NCBI GenBank assembly: GCA_024636005.1
Contig: JAGXHV010000032.1
Location: 38,201 to 102,200 of the forward strand
Length of the DNA stretch: 64,000 nucleotides
Source of the DNA: Bacillota bacterium
Lineage (GTDB): Bacteria; Bacillota; Clostridia; Peptostreptococcales; Acidaminobacteraceae
Direction of reading: 5' to 3'
Shown piece by piece: positions 10,468 through 19,768 of this stretch; positions within the stretch are counted from its first letter, which is position 1; the number at the start of each line of letters is the position of its first letter. The notes beneath the pieces were generated by a model. It was not told the DNA's origin and made no database searches. It saw only the letters and a list, made by a program, of their open reading frames with translations. The position numbers and the translations under genes are program-made.

Positions 10468-11772
10468 ATGAAAGTATTGCTCGTGAGACCAGAAGTGCCC
10501 AATCTATTCAAATATGCGAATTTGATCACATGCGAACCCCTTGAGCTGGAGTACCTTTATACTGAAATCACAGCCCTTGGACATAGTGCACTTATTTTTG
10601 ATGGCGTATTGGATAAGAAAGAATATGTAAAAATTCTTGAAGAATTTGGTCCTGATTTAGTTGCCATCACGGGGTACATCACTCAAGAGAATTTGATGAA
10701 AGCATATGCGCTCGAGGCCAAAAGACACAATCCACACGTTCTGACTGTGGTGGGAGGTGTCCACGTACAGCTCAATCCAGAGCGGTTCAAAGTGAGAGGT
10801 ATCGATTATATCTTTCGGAGTGAATCCATGAAAGCTTTTGGAGCATTATTGGATGCACTTGCAAGTGGGAATAGTGTTTTAGAGCCAATTAATGGGTTGA
10901 TGTATAGAGACATGGACGACTGGATAGAAAATGCACTCAATCCAGCGGATATTGACGAACTTTCTATTCCAGACCGATCCTATTTTTATACCCATATGGA
11001 AAGATACAATTATTTGGACCTGAACGCCGTGGCAACCATCAAAACTTCATTTTCATGTCCTCACAACTGTAACTTTTGTTACTGTACAAAACTTGGAGGT
11101 GGGGTTTATAACGCAAGGAACCTCGATTTGGTCATAGAAGAACTGGTTGGAATCGGTTCTGAAAACATCTTGATTGTAGACGATGATTTTCTCGCGGATA
11201 TAAGTCGAACTGAGCAGTTTGTGAAGCGGGTCGAAGAAGCAGGACTGAAAAAAAACTATATCTGCTATGCGAGAGCGGATGCTGTAGCTGAAAGTCCACA
11301 GCTGATCAAAGATATGGCTGAGATAGGCTTCAAATATTTCATTGTGGGACTTGAAGCCATCACAGATATGGATTTGAAGAGTTATGACAAAATGACGACT
11401 GAAGACATCAACCGTAGATGTATTGAGAATATACATGCTACAAGTGCAGAGGTTATAGCACTCATGATGATTTCACATAAAGCAACCAAAGATGACTTTA
11501 AGGATCTGTACAGATGGGCAAAAGAAAATAAACTCAATTATACTACCGTATCTATTTTTACACCAATACCAGGAACTCCATTATATGAAATTCATAAAGA
11601 TGAGATCACAAGTAAGAAGATTGAGCATTGGGATTTTCTGCATTTGGTACTGAAGCCGGAAAATATGAACAAGTTCCAGTTCTATTTTCATTTTATAATG
11701 CTTTCTTATAAACTCTACAGATATGGGAAAAAAACTGGTGGATTCGATTTCAGAAAGAAAAGCCAAGAGTGA
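10468..11772 (+). CDS. B12-binding-type radical SAM protein (4 of 4)
   Basis: TVVGGVHVQLNPERF and CPHNCNFC; 1-nt gap from the previous gene. Confidence 0.9.
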   Translation: MKVLLVRPEVPNLFKYANLITCEPLELEYLYTEITALGHSALIFDGVLDKKEYVKILEEFGPDLVAITGYITQENLMKAYALEAKRHNPHVLTVVGGVHVQLNPERFKVRGIDYIFRSESMKAFGALLDALASGNSVLEPINGLMYRDMDDWIENALNPADIDELSIPDRSYFYTHMERYNYLDLNAVATIKTSFSCPHNCNFCYCTKLGGGVYNARNLDLVIEELVGIGSENILIVDDDFLADISRTEQFVKRVEEAGLKKNYICYARADAVAESPQLIKDMAEIGFKYFIVGLEAITDMDLKSYDKMTTEDINRRCIENIHATSAEVIALMMISHKATKDDFKDLYRWAKENKLNYTTVSIFTPIPGTPLYEIHKDEITSKKIEHWDFLHLVLKPENMNKFQFYFHFIMLSYKLYRYGKKTGGFDFRKKSQE

Positions 11773-11796
11773 GCACTTGAGGGTTCGGAATTGAAC

Positions 11797-11839
11797 TGAG
11801 ACGCTAATAAGTTTCCTTCGGAAACTTAACTACGCGAAA
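11797..11839 (+). repeat. Family-1 intergenic repeat, copy 1 (CTGAGACGCTAATAAGTTTCC-TTC-GGAAACTTAACTACGCGA)
   Basis: Near-identical to copies at 29603, 38130 (reverse) and 59447. Confidence 0.9.
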
Positions 11840-11868
11840 GCCAAGAGTGCGAGCACTCTTGGCTTTAT
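11838..11868. terminator. Hairpin following repeat copy 1
   Basis: aaagccaagagtgc-ga-gcactcttggcttt, 14-bp perfect stem. Confidence 0.85.
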
Positions 11869-11875
11869 TTTATAG

Positions 11876-13423
11876 CTATTTTAAATCATTCAACCGCTCT
11901 TTGAGTTCATAGAGATCGATTCTTCTATTTTTTAGAAGTGTGACTGTTCCAGAATGTCTTGAACGTTTGAGCAGTTCGAGATCGACATCTCCAACGATTA
12001 CAGTTTCAATGTTCGGTGTACATTCTGCCATAATGCCATCTCTAGGGAAAGAAAAATCAGAAGGCGTGAAAATAGCGGACTGCGCATATTGGATATCCAT
12101 GTTCTCAACATGGGTCAGGTTGCCGACAGTTCCCGCAATAACAGTATAAACCTGATTCTCAACAGCTCTAGCTTGAGCGCAGTATCTAACGCGCATATAC
12201 CCTTGACGTTCATCCGTACAAAATGGAGTGAATATGATATTGGCGCCTTTTTCAGTAACGATTCTGGCGAGTTCAGGAAATTCGATGTCATAACAAATCA
12301 AAATTGAAATTTTACCGCAATCCGTATCAAAGACTTTAATGGAATCACCCGTGGTGATGCCCCACCATTGTTGTTCGTTTGGTGTGATGTGAAGCTTGTA
12401 TTGCTTGTCTATTGTCCCATCTCTTCTGAAAAGATAAGCGATGTTATAGATTTGTCCGCCTTCCTCAACAAAATGAGAACCTCCGATGATATTGACATTA
12501 TATTTGACTGCGAAATCCGTAAAGATCTGAATGTATTGTTCCGTGAATGTAGTTAACATTTTTATGGACTTAGATGGTGTGTCCTGATCCATGAACGAAA
12601 GCAACTGTGTCGTAAAGATTTCTGGAAATACGACAAAGTCAGATTTGTAGTTGGATGCGACATCCACGTAATACTCGCATTGATGTGAAAATTCCTCAAA
12701 CGAACGAATTTTTTTCATCATATATTGTATGACACAGATTCTTACGGGCATTGCAGTTTTAAAATGTTGCTTACCTTTGGACTGATATTCTATGTTGTTC
12801 CATTCCATCAATGTCGCATACTGAAGTGATGCTTTGTCATCAGGCATGTATTTTTTTATGACTCGTTTCAAAACGAATTCACTCTTAAGCTGGAAAGAAA
12901 GAATTGGGTCATAAATATTGAGTACGGTGACTTCCCTCACATATTCTTTGGGACTCATTTTGTTTGCATAGTCCTTGTACCCTGGAATCCTACCGCCGAT
13001 TACTATACTTTTCAGGTTCAATTGCTGAACCAATTCCTTGCGTGCCTCATAAAGTCGTTTACCGATTTTCATATTTCTATAATCGGGATGGACCATGATT
13101 TCAATGCCATAAAGGTTGTAACCATCAGGATTGTGGTTCGTGATATAGCCATTGTCAGTAATCTCATCCCAGGAGTGTTGATCGTTATACTCATCAAAAT
13201 TGATGATCAGGCTGGAACTGGAACCAATAATTTCACCATCGTATTCCACACAAATCTGACCTTCAGGAAATATCGCATGATGACTTTCAAGCTGAGAGAG
13301 TTTCCATAGCTCCATATTTTTAAAACATTTTTTTTGCAGTTCTATTATGGAATGAAAATCCTCTCTTCTTATCTGACGTATGATAATTTTTTTTTCAAAT
13401 TTTGATAAATCAATGTTTCCCAT
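11876..13423 (-). CDS. GNAT acetyltransferase - carbon-nitrogen hydrolase (nitrilase) fusion, YhcX-like
   Basis: N-terminal GNAT motif (VHPDYRNMKIGKRLYEAR) and C-terminal nitrilase catalytic context (FPEIF, KLHITPNEQQ, LICYDIEFPE). Confidence 0.85.
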   Translation of the reverse strand: MGNIDLSKFEKKIIIRQIRREDFHSIIELQKKCFKNMELWKLSQLESHHAIFPEGQICVEYDGEIIGSSSSLIINFDEYNDQHSWDEITDNGYITNHNPDGYNLYGIEIMVHPDYRNMKIGKRLYEARKELVQQLNLKSIVIGGRIPGYKDYANKMSPKEYVREVTVLNIYDPILSFQLKSEFVLKRVIKKYMPDDKASLQYATLMEWNNIEYQSKGKQHFKTAMPVRICVIQYMMKKIRSFEEFSHQCEYYVDVASNYKSDFVVFPEIFTTQLLSFMDQDTPSKSIKMLTTFTEQYIQIFTDFAVKYNVNIIGGSHFVEEGGQIYNIAYLFRRDGTIDKQYKLHITPNEQQWWGITTGDSIKVFDTDCGKISILICYDIEFPELARIVTEKGANIIFTPFCTDERQGYMRVRYCAQARAVENQVYTVIAGTVGNLTHVENMDIQYAQSAIFTPSDFSFPRDGIMAECTPNIETVIVGDVDLELLKRSRHSGTVTLLKNRRIDLYELKERLNDLK

Positions 13424-13553
13424 GTATTAACCCCTTTCAAATATTCATATGAGTATGTTTACCCAATTTCATGAAAGAATACCCACTTGATTAAAGAGAG
13501 AACAAGAAGTATAATTGTTAAAATAAATTAATAAATCTAAAATAGGAGGCGTT

Positions 13554-16500
13554 ATGAGCATAAGAAAACGATTGGGAATAGAGTTCGGAAATATCGATCC
13601 GATTACAACAAGTGAAGATAGGATCAAATATATAAATTTAAAATTGGCATCTCTTGGCCTGCCAATTTATAAATCAAAAGATGATGATAATGCGTCCGGG
13701 TCTTATTTCATTGATCTCTTTGATGACATCATACAGGATTACAAAGAAAAAACTAGAATGGTGGATATTCATGAAATCGGGATTCACAAAAGGATCAATC
13801 AATTTTTCAAGGGCTATTTCGATGAATTTGGTGAAGAGCCAAAAGTGGTTGAAGATTATTTCACCTTGGATCATTATGGACTCGCTAGAGAAATGTCACT
13901 ACCACCTGAAGGCAGTACTTTCTTCAATGAATACATCAGCAGTTATAGGATCAAACAAGGGGTGCTTAACAATCCTAGAAATGACAGACGAACAACTAAG
14001 GGATCTTTCCATATTGCTGAGGGCGGTTTGCCAATCCCATATGACAAAAAAGCCGTCCCCAAAGAAGTTTTTCTCAAATTGTACAATGAAGCTATCAACC
14101 CACCCGAATCACTCAAGATTTTACCATTTACATCAGAGCAGAGTGAACCCGCGAAAACTTTCGTTTCATTGATGCTTAAACCTATAGTTTCTCCAAAAGT
14201 GCCTGGAGTATTGGATGAAAAGACTATGGAAGTCCTTTTTATAGCACCCGGAAGTCTCGTCTCCAACTTGGATTTTGTCGAGTCAGTATTTGGAAATGCT
14301 GGTGATCCGAGTTATCACAGCAATGATGCCGGACTTGATTTAAATGGATGGTCTGGCCATACTGGATTCATTTTACTCGCTCCTCATTTGAGCAAAATGA
14401 GAAAAATAGATCTTGGACTTCCTCATTATGATATGGCAACGGAAAGACAGCGACGAGATGGTATGTGTTATAAAGATGAAAATGAACTTTATAATGAGGG
14501 TCAGGCGTTTAAATTGACTTGCCGTGACAAGAGCGGAGTGGCTGTGACTTTGATCGCAGACAATTACTTCGGGTATTCCAAAAAAGAGATCAAGACCCAA
14601 ATCAGTTTTGCCGCTAACCTTCTCGGAAATGTCGAAGAGGAACACGCCGGAGGAACAATAGCATATCCTCAAAAGAATCTTGGTGAGAATTATACCGCCA
14701 AAGAGGACAAAAGTGTCTCCGGGTACAATTTTGAAGAAGTCATTAAGGAATTTGGAGATATGATGGAGCTTCATGACGATTATTATGGAGTGGACAAAAA
14801 CAACAAGCAAATCATATATCTTCCTGAGAATGTGGAGATCGATCTCCATAAGACTGAAATCAAATGGTATTATCAAAGCCGTGAAATAACTCTGAAATTA
14901 TCACCTGCAAATATATATATCCTTCCAAACGGTGAAAAGATCCATATGGAAAAACACCCTGCCGCACCTGCTTGGAAAATGGTGGGAACGGCTGCTGAAG
15001 GCACGTTTTGTCATAAACCATGCACAGTGTCGGGTGGAGGAAAATCCGAGATCTCAAAATCCATCAGCAATTCCATAATTTATGGTACTTATTATGTCCA
15101 CGACCTTGCAAAAGACCTTGATAACGTAGAGCGGATTTTCAATTATGATTACAGGAAGCGTTGGAGAGACTTTCCAGACCGCGAAAGAGCGTCAAGAACG
15201 ATCCTATCAATCGATAGGACACTTGGATCAGTAATCAAACTGTTGTCACCATCACCAGCTTATACAGATGAATTCAATGCTTATCTGGAGGCTATTCCAA
15301 ACCACGTCAAAGCACTTGTGTTCATGATCAAAAGGTTTTATCGTCAGTCATGGGAAAATGACTGGAGGAAGCACTTTACTGTGGATCATATCAATGGGAA
15401 GCCTGGAAATGAAATCAATTTCAACAACAGGAGAATCAGACCGAGTTATTTAAGAGTCGGTTTTGAAAACGATGACGCGTGGCGAATTTTCAAACTGAGA
15501 ATAGACTTCATGCCAAGCGAAAAAATCCAAATGGAAGATGACGTCACAGCCTCAGTCCTTATTCCAGCGAGACAATTATCACATCTCAATCCACAATATA
15601 CAAACGGTAGTTACAAGTTTTCCACCAATTGCGAGTATAGATTTTTCCAAAGACCGGACGAGGCCATCAACAAAGGTTATGACAAACAAGCGGAGAGGGA
15701 TCTATCCAGTAGGAACCTATTCGCCACAAATTATCAACCTTTGACAAAGAAAGACGTCAAAGCCATACAAGATGATGTCATGGGATACATTGATTATACC
15801 CAGCCTGTAAGAACTCATATAGAAGAGTTTCTTGCAGGGGAAGATGAGTATTGTGTGGTTTCCTCAGAACCTAGAATTGTCGATGGAAAACCAAGCAAGA
15901 ATCCCCGCTATCTCGAACATCGATCAGACTTTATTGATCCTCTTAAAACCTATGTTTCTCATATTGGAGCGAGACTTGCAAGGAAAATACCGCTCGATAA
16001 GCCTGTGTTGATGCCAGTGAACGCAATTCTTGCCGGGAGAAGAAATAATCCGCCTGGTATGGAAGGTGACAAAAAAATATTGCCATTAAGTGTTTATAAT
16101 CCAATTCATTATCAGGAATTACCAGAGCTTTTCATGGACTTCATCAGCAGCTTGACCGGAAAATCGCCTTCGACAACCGGTGCAGGATCTGAAGGAGCGC
16201 TCACTAAGGCACCATTCAACATGTTGCTGCCAATTCATGATGTCAACAATGCATTGTTATCGTACATTCTAGGGGATTACGCTGTATTCACAACGCCCGC
16301 AGGATATATTGGCGCAAATGTGAAAGTTGATCATGACATCTCTATTTTAATACCTGAAATTTGGTCGAGGTTGTCAGAAGAGGAATGTAGACCGGAACAC
16401 TTGATTGGTGAAGGTTCATTCGAAAAAATTGAGGACTTCACGTACAATGGGATTCATGTCCCTGCCAGCAGATTGGGTTATAGGATGACAGAAGTGTTTT

Positions 16501-17024
16501 CTTATAAATATCTGGGTAAGATTTTTGATGAGCCTCAGACCGTTTTCAACGAGGAAATCCTGAAACCGGAGACACAGAGTATGGATGCATTTGTGGATGG
16601 TATAATCAATATATCAAATGGTCATAAGAAAGCGGCACTGGATTATTTTGAAGATGGTAGTATTGAACTTGCGATTCCTCCGCTCAAAGCATTATTGACC
16701 ATCATGGCAAAAGGATCCTATGATGGTCATACCATCGAATCAAAAGAAGTACGTGATCTCTTTGATAAAAACGTTGTCCTATCCAGTGAGTGGTATACAG
16801 AGCGGCTAAAAAACAAACAACTCATTGACATTAGACTGATTCAAAAGAAGATTCGCAACCTGGAAGAATTTGTTTCAGATCCAATCAACAAATCAATAAT
16901 CAAAGAGTTTCATTATGATGAAAAACTTGAACAGGCTAAAGCAGATCTAAAACACATTGAGTCCGAACAATATCTCGAATCGCTTGTTGGCACTATTGGA
17001 GCCGATGGAGCTACACTTAACTAA
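13554..17024 (+). CDS. Large (1156 aa) protein, probable PPi-type phosphoenolpyruvate carboxykinase
   Basis: Size fits the ~1100-1200 aa PPi-PEPCK family; CHKPCTVSGGGKSEISKS and ADNYFGYSKKEIKTQISFAANLLGNVEEEHAGG motifs recalled from that family; RBS aggaggcgtt. Confidence 0.55.
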   Translation: MSIRKRLGIEFGNIDPITTSEDRIKYINLKLASLGLPIYKSKDDDNASGSYFIDLFDDIIQDYKEKTRMVDIHEIGIHKRINQFFKGYFDEFGEEPKVVEDYFTLDHYGLAREMSLPPEGSTFFNEYISSYRIKQGVLNNPRNDRRTTKGSFHIAEGGLPIPYDKKAVPKEVFLKLYNEAINPPESLKILPFTSEQSEPAKTFVSLMLKPIVSPKVPGVLDEKTMEVLFIAPGSLVSNLDFVESVFGNAGDPSYHSNDAGLDLNGWSGHTGFILLAPHLSKMRKIDLGLPHYDMATERQRRDGMCYKDENELYNEGQAFKLTCRDKSGVAVTLIADNYFGYSKKEIKTQISFAANLLGNVEEEHAGGTIAYPQKNLGENYTAKEDKSVSGYNFEEVIKEFGDMMELHDDYYGVDKNNKQIIYLPENVEIDLHKTEIKWYYQSREITLKLSPANIYILPNGEKIHMEKHPAAPAWKMVGTAAEGTFCHKPCTVSGGGKSEISKSISNSIIYGTYYVHDLAKDLDNVERIFNYDYRKRWRDFPDRERASRTILSIDRTLGSVIKLLSPSPAYTDEFNAYLEAIPNHVKALVFMIKRFYRQSWENDWRKHFTVDHINGKPGNEINFNNRRIRPSYLRVGFENDDAWRIFKLRIDFMPSEKIQMEDDVTASVLIPARQLSHLNPQYTNGSYKFSTNCEYRFFQRPDEAINKGYDKQAERDLSSRNLFATNYQPLTKKDVKAIQDDVMGYIDYTQPVRTHIEEFLAGEDEYCVVSSEPRIVDGKPSKNPRYLEHRSDFIDPLKTYVSHIGARLARKIPLDKPVLMPVNAILAGRRNNPPGMEGDKKILPLSVYNPIHYQELPELFMDFISSLTGKSPSTTGAGSEGALTKAPFNMLLPIHDVNNALLSYILGDYAVFTTPAGYIGANVKVDHDISILIPEIWSRLSEEECRPEHLIGEGSFEKIEDFTYNGIHVPASRLGYRMTEVFSYKYLGKIFDEPQTVFNEEILKPETQSMDAFVDGIINISNGHKKAALDYFEDGSIELAIPPLKALLTIMAKGSYDGHTIESKEVRDLFDKNVVLSSEWYTERLKNKQLIDIRLIQKKIRNLEEFVSDPINKSIIKEFHYDEKLEQAKADLKHIESEQYLESLVGTIGADGATLN

Positions 17025-17034
17025 AATCTAAGAA

Positions 17035-17067
17035 ACAACTTCACTTGACGGTGAAGTTGTTTTTTTG
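17035..17067 (+). terminator. Rho-independent terminator
   Basis: acaacttcac-ttgacg-gtgaagttgt followed by T-run. Confidence 0.9.
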
Positions 17068-17145
17068 GGTATGATATACTTAAATTGTTCAAAATCTAAT
17101 TGTGAAGTTGATAGTGTTGTAAGTTGTTTGCTTAGGAGGTATAGT

Positions 17146-18579
17146 ATGACTTTTGAAAAACTTTATGTAGGTGGAAAATGGATCCCTTCTGATTCTGGAG
17201 AATGGATTGAAGTTGAAAATCCCGCAACTAGGGGAATAATCGGTAGGGTTCCAAGAGGTAATGCAGTGGATGTGGACCTTGCAGTGAAAGCAGCTTCACT
17301 AGCATTTCAAGATTGGTCTAAGACGACTGTAAAAGTGCGAATTGGCTATATGGAAAAAGTACTCGAATACATGTTGTCTCAAAAGCAGGTCTTGATCGAA
17401 CTTGAAACACAGGAACTTGGAGCACCGGTGAAGTGGGCTGAAAGGGCACATGTGAATGGTCCCATAGGAAGGCTTGAAAACTACATTCGTCTAATCAGAA
17501 ACTTCGAGTTTATAACTGAACTAAAGCATGCCAAGGTCGTCAAAGAACCTATTGGTGTGATCGGTTGCTTGACACCATGGAACTATCCGCTCGGTCAAGT
17601 TATGCAAAAGATAGTCCCGGCAATCCTTTGTGGCAACACAGTTGTTTTAAAGCCCTCGCAAATTGCACCTCTATCCGCAGGAGTACTTGCAAAGGCATTT
17701 GAATATGCCGGTGTGCCCGGTGGTGTCTTCAATTTAGTGACGGGACGTGCAGGAGAAGTGGGCAATGCTCTTGCACTTCATGAAAAGGTAGATATGATTT
17801 CATTCACCGGATCGACAAAGGGTGGCATAGAAGTTGGAAAACTCGCGCTTGAAGGAGTGAAGAAAATCGCACTGGAACTCGGTGGAAAATCAGCCAATGT
17901 CATCCTAAAAGGTGCCGACTATGAAAAAGCTGTCAAGACGGGACTCAGTTCGTGTTTTGATAACACGGGACAGACCTGTGCGGCTTTGACGCGTATGCTT
18001 GTGCCTCGTGATGAACTCTCTAGGATTGAGGCGATGATAATTGAACATGCCAGAACCTTTGTTGTGGGTGATCCAAAACTTGAAACCACTCACATTGGAC
18101 CGCTTGCGAGCTTGAAGCAATATGAGAAAGTGAAAGGATATATTGAATTAGGGATCAAGGAAGGGGCAAGGTTGATAGTAGGTGAAGTTCCAGGAGCTAT
18201 AGACTCAGGGTATTTTGTAAGTCCTTGTGTGTTCACTGATGTGAAAAATGATATGAAAATTGCACAGGAGGAAATATTTGGTCCTGTGATTTGTGTTATT
18301 CCATATGATTCCATCGAAGAGGCTATTGAAATATCAAATGATACAGTCTATGGTCTTTCGGGTGCGGTATTTGGACCAGATGATGACGCCAAAAGAGTAG
18401 CAATGGCAATGAAGACAGGTTCTGTCTCCATCAATGATGGAAAAAGAGATATTGATGCTCCTTTTGGAGGTTATAAACAATCGGGAATCGGTAGAGAAGG
18501 TGGCACATACGGTATTGATGAGTTTCTTGAGATTAAAGCAGTTTTTGATGAAGAAAGCAAAATCATAGCAATTGATTAA
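17146..18579 (+). CDS. Aldehyde dehydrogenase family protein
   Basis: TPWNYPLGQ, FTGSTKGG, LELGGKSANVI, and catalytic Cys in NTGQTCAALTR; RBS aggaggt. Confidence 0.95.
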   Translation: MTFEKLYVGGKWIPSDSGEWIEVENPATRGIIGRVPRGNAVDVDLAVKAASLAFQDWSKTTVKVRIGYMEKVLEYMLSQKQVLIELETQELGAPVKWAERAHVNGPIGRLENYIRLIRNFEFITELKHAKVVKEPIGVIGCLTPWNYPLGQVMQKIVPAILCGNTVVLKPSQIAPLSAGVLAKAFEYAGVPGGVFNLVTGRAGEVGNALALHEKVDMISFTGSTKGGIEVGKLALEGVKKIALELGGKSANVILKGADYEKAVKTGLSSCFDNTGQTCAALTRMLVPRDELSRIEAMIIEHARTFVVGDPKLETTHIGPLASLKQYEKVKGYIELGIKEGARLIVGEVPGAIDSGYFVSPCVFTDVKNDMKIAQEEIFGPVICVIPYDSIEEAIEISNDTVYGLSGAVFGPDDDAKRVAMAMKTGSVSINDGKRDIDAPFGGYKQSGIGREGGTYGIDEFLEIKAVFDEESKIIAID

Positions 18580-18595
18580 GTAGAGGAGATAAGCG

Positions 18596-19546
18596 GTGAT
18601 CGACAATCTTATATTCAGTTTAAGTAGCGCATTGCCAATATTCTTCGTTATGATTATAGGCTATTATCTAAAACGAAGAGCAATCATTGATGATCAATTC
18701 GTTAAAGCGGCGAATATGTTGGTTTTCAATGTTGCCCTGCCAGTAAAGATATTTAGTGATGTTTACAGTTCATCTATTGAGGAGTATTTCGATACCCGTT
18801 TTGTACTGTTCATCATCATAGGTACTGTATTCAGTGTAATGATTTCATGGGGGATGGGCGCACTATTTGTTAAGGATAAAAACAAACTCGGTGCGTTCAT
18901 CCAAGGTTCATTTAGAGGCAACTTCCTTTATATTGGACTTTCGCTAATGGAAAATGTCACTGGTACCATCGGTCTCAAAGCACCTCTAGTCATTGCTCTG
19001 ATTATTCCGCTCTATAATATACTCGCAATTGTTGTACTTTCATTTTTAGAGGTGAACAGAAAGTCAGGAGTTGAGATCAAAGGAGTTGTCAGAAATATCA
19101 TAGGCAATCCGATGATCATCGCAGTTGCACTAGGCATGGTGGTTTCACAATTCGGGTTGAACCTACCACTCATCATGACTCGAACAATGAGCTATTTTGA
19201 AGTCGTCGCCACACCACTTGCTTTGATCGCCATTGGAGCATCGTTCAAGTTTGGTAATATGAAGGGCAACTTGAAAACAGCTTTGCTCGCCAGTTTGCTT
19301 AAGCTGGTCGTGTTACCTGCAGTTGCAGTTATTTCCGCCATTGCCATGGGATTTGGAAATGAGGACGTGTTCTTGATTTACATCCTATTTGGTGTGCCAA
19401 CTGCCACAATCTCATATGTTGTGACCGTTGTCATGAAAGGTGATCATGACCTGGCATCCAATATCATAATGGTTTCAACTCTTCTTTCGAATGTTTCCAT
19501 GACATTATATGTCTTTATCTTCAAAACTATAGGATATTTGAACTGA
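18596..19546 (+). CDS. AEC family (auxin efflux carrier-like) transporter
   Basis: Ten-helix hydrophobic protein with N-terminal PIFFVMIIGYYLKRRAIID and VFNVALPVKIF; GTG start after gaggag. Confidence 0.85.
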   Translation: MIDNLIFSLSSALPIFFVMIIGYYLKRRAIIDDQFVKAANMLVFNVALPVKIFSDVYSSSIEEYFDTRFVLFIIIGTVFSVMISWGMGALFVKDKNKLGAFIQGSFRGNFLYIGLSLMENVTGTIGLKAPLVIALIIPLYNILAIVVLSFLEVNRKSGVEIKGVVRNIIGNPMIIAVALGMVVSQFGLNLPLIMTRTMSYFEVVATPLALIAIGASFKFGNMKGNLKTALLASLLKLVVLPAVAVISAIAMGFGNEDVFLIYILFGVPTATISYVVTVVMKGDHDLASNIIMVSTLLSNVSMTLYVFIFKTIGYLN

Positions 19547-19768
19547 AAAGTTAAATTTGTTTTACGAAACTATGAACTTTAATTAAAATTTTTTTTGTAA
19601 CATGTTGTAACAATTTGTCGGAATATGTAGGATGAATGGTATATCGTTAGTATACCGAATGTATTTGTAAGAGAACATGAGTGACAAATGATGCAATTTG
19701 TTATCGTCAATCTTGCAAAGTGGGTATTAGGGGACTCTATTTATTAATGATTTAAACAGGAGGAAAGT

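Noticed and set aside
11797-11839. Family-1 repeat as an integron attC site (contains ACTTAAC, fitting RYYYAAC)
   Set aside because: Only one core-like motif, no paired attC boxes, no integrase or cassette organisation; likely coincidence.
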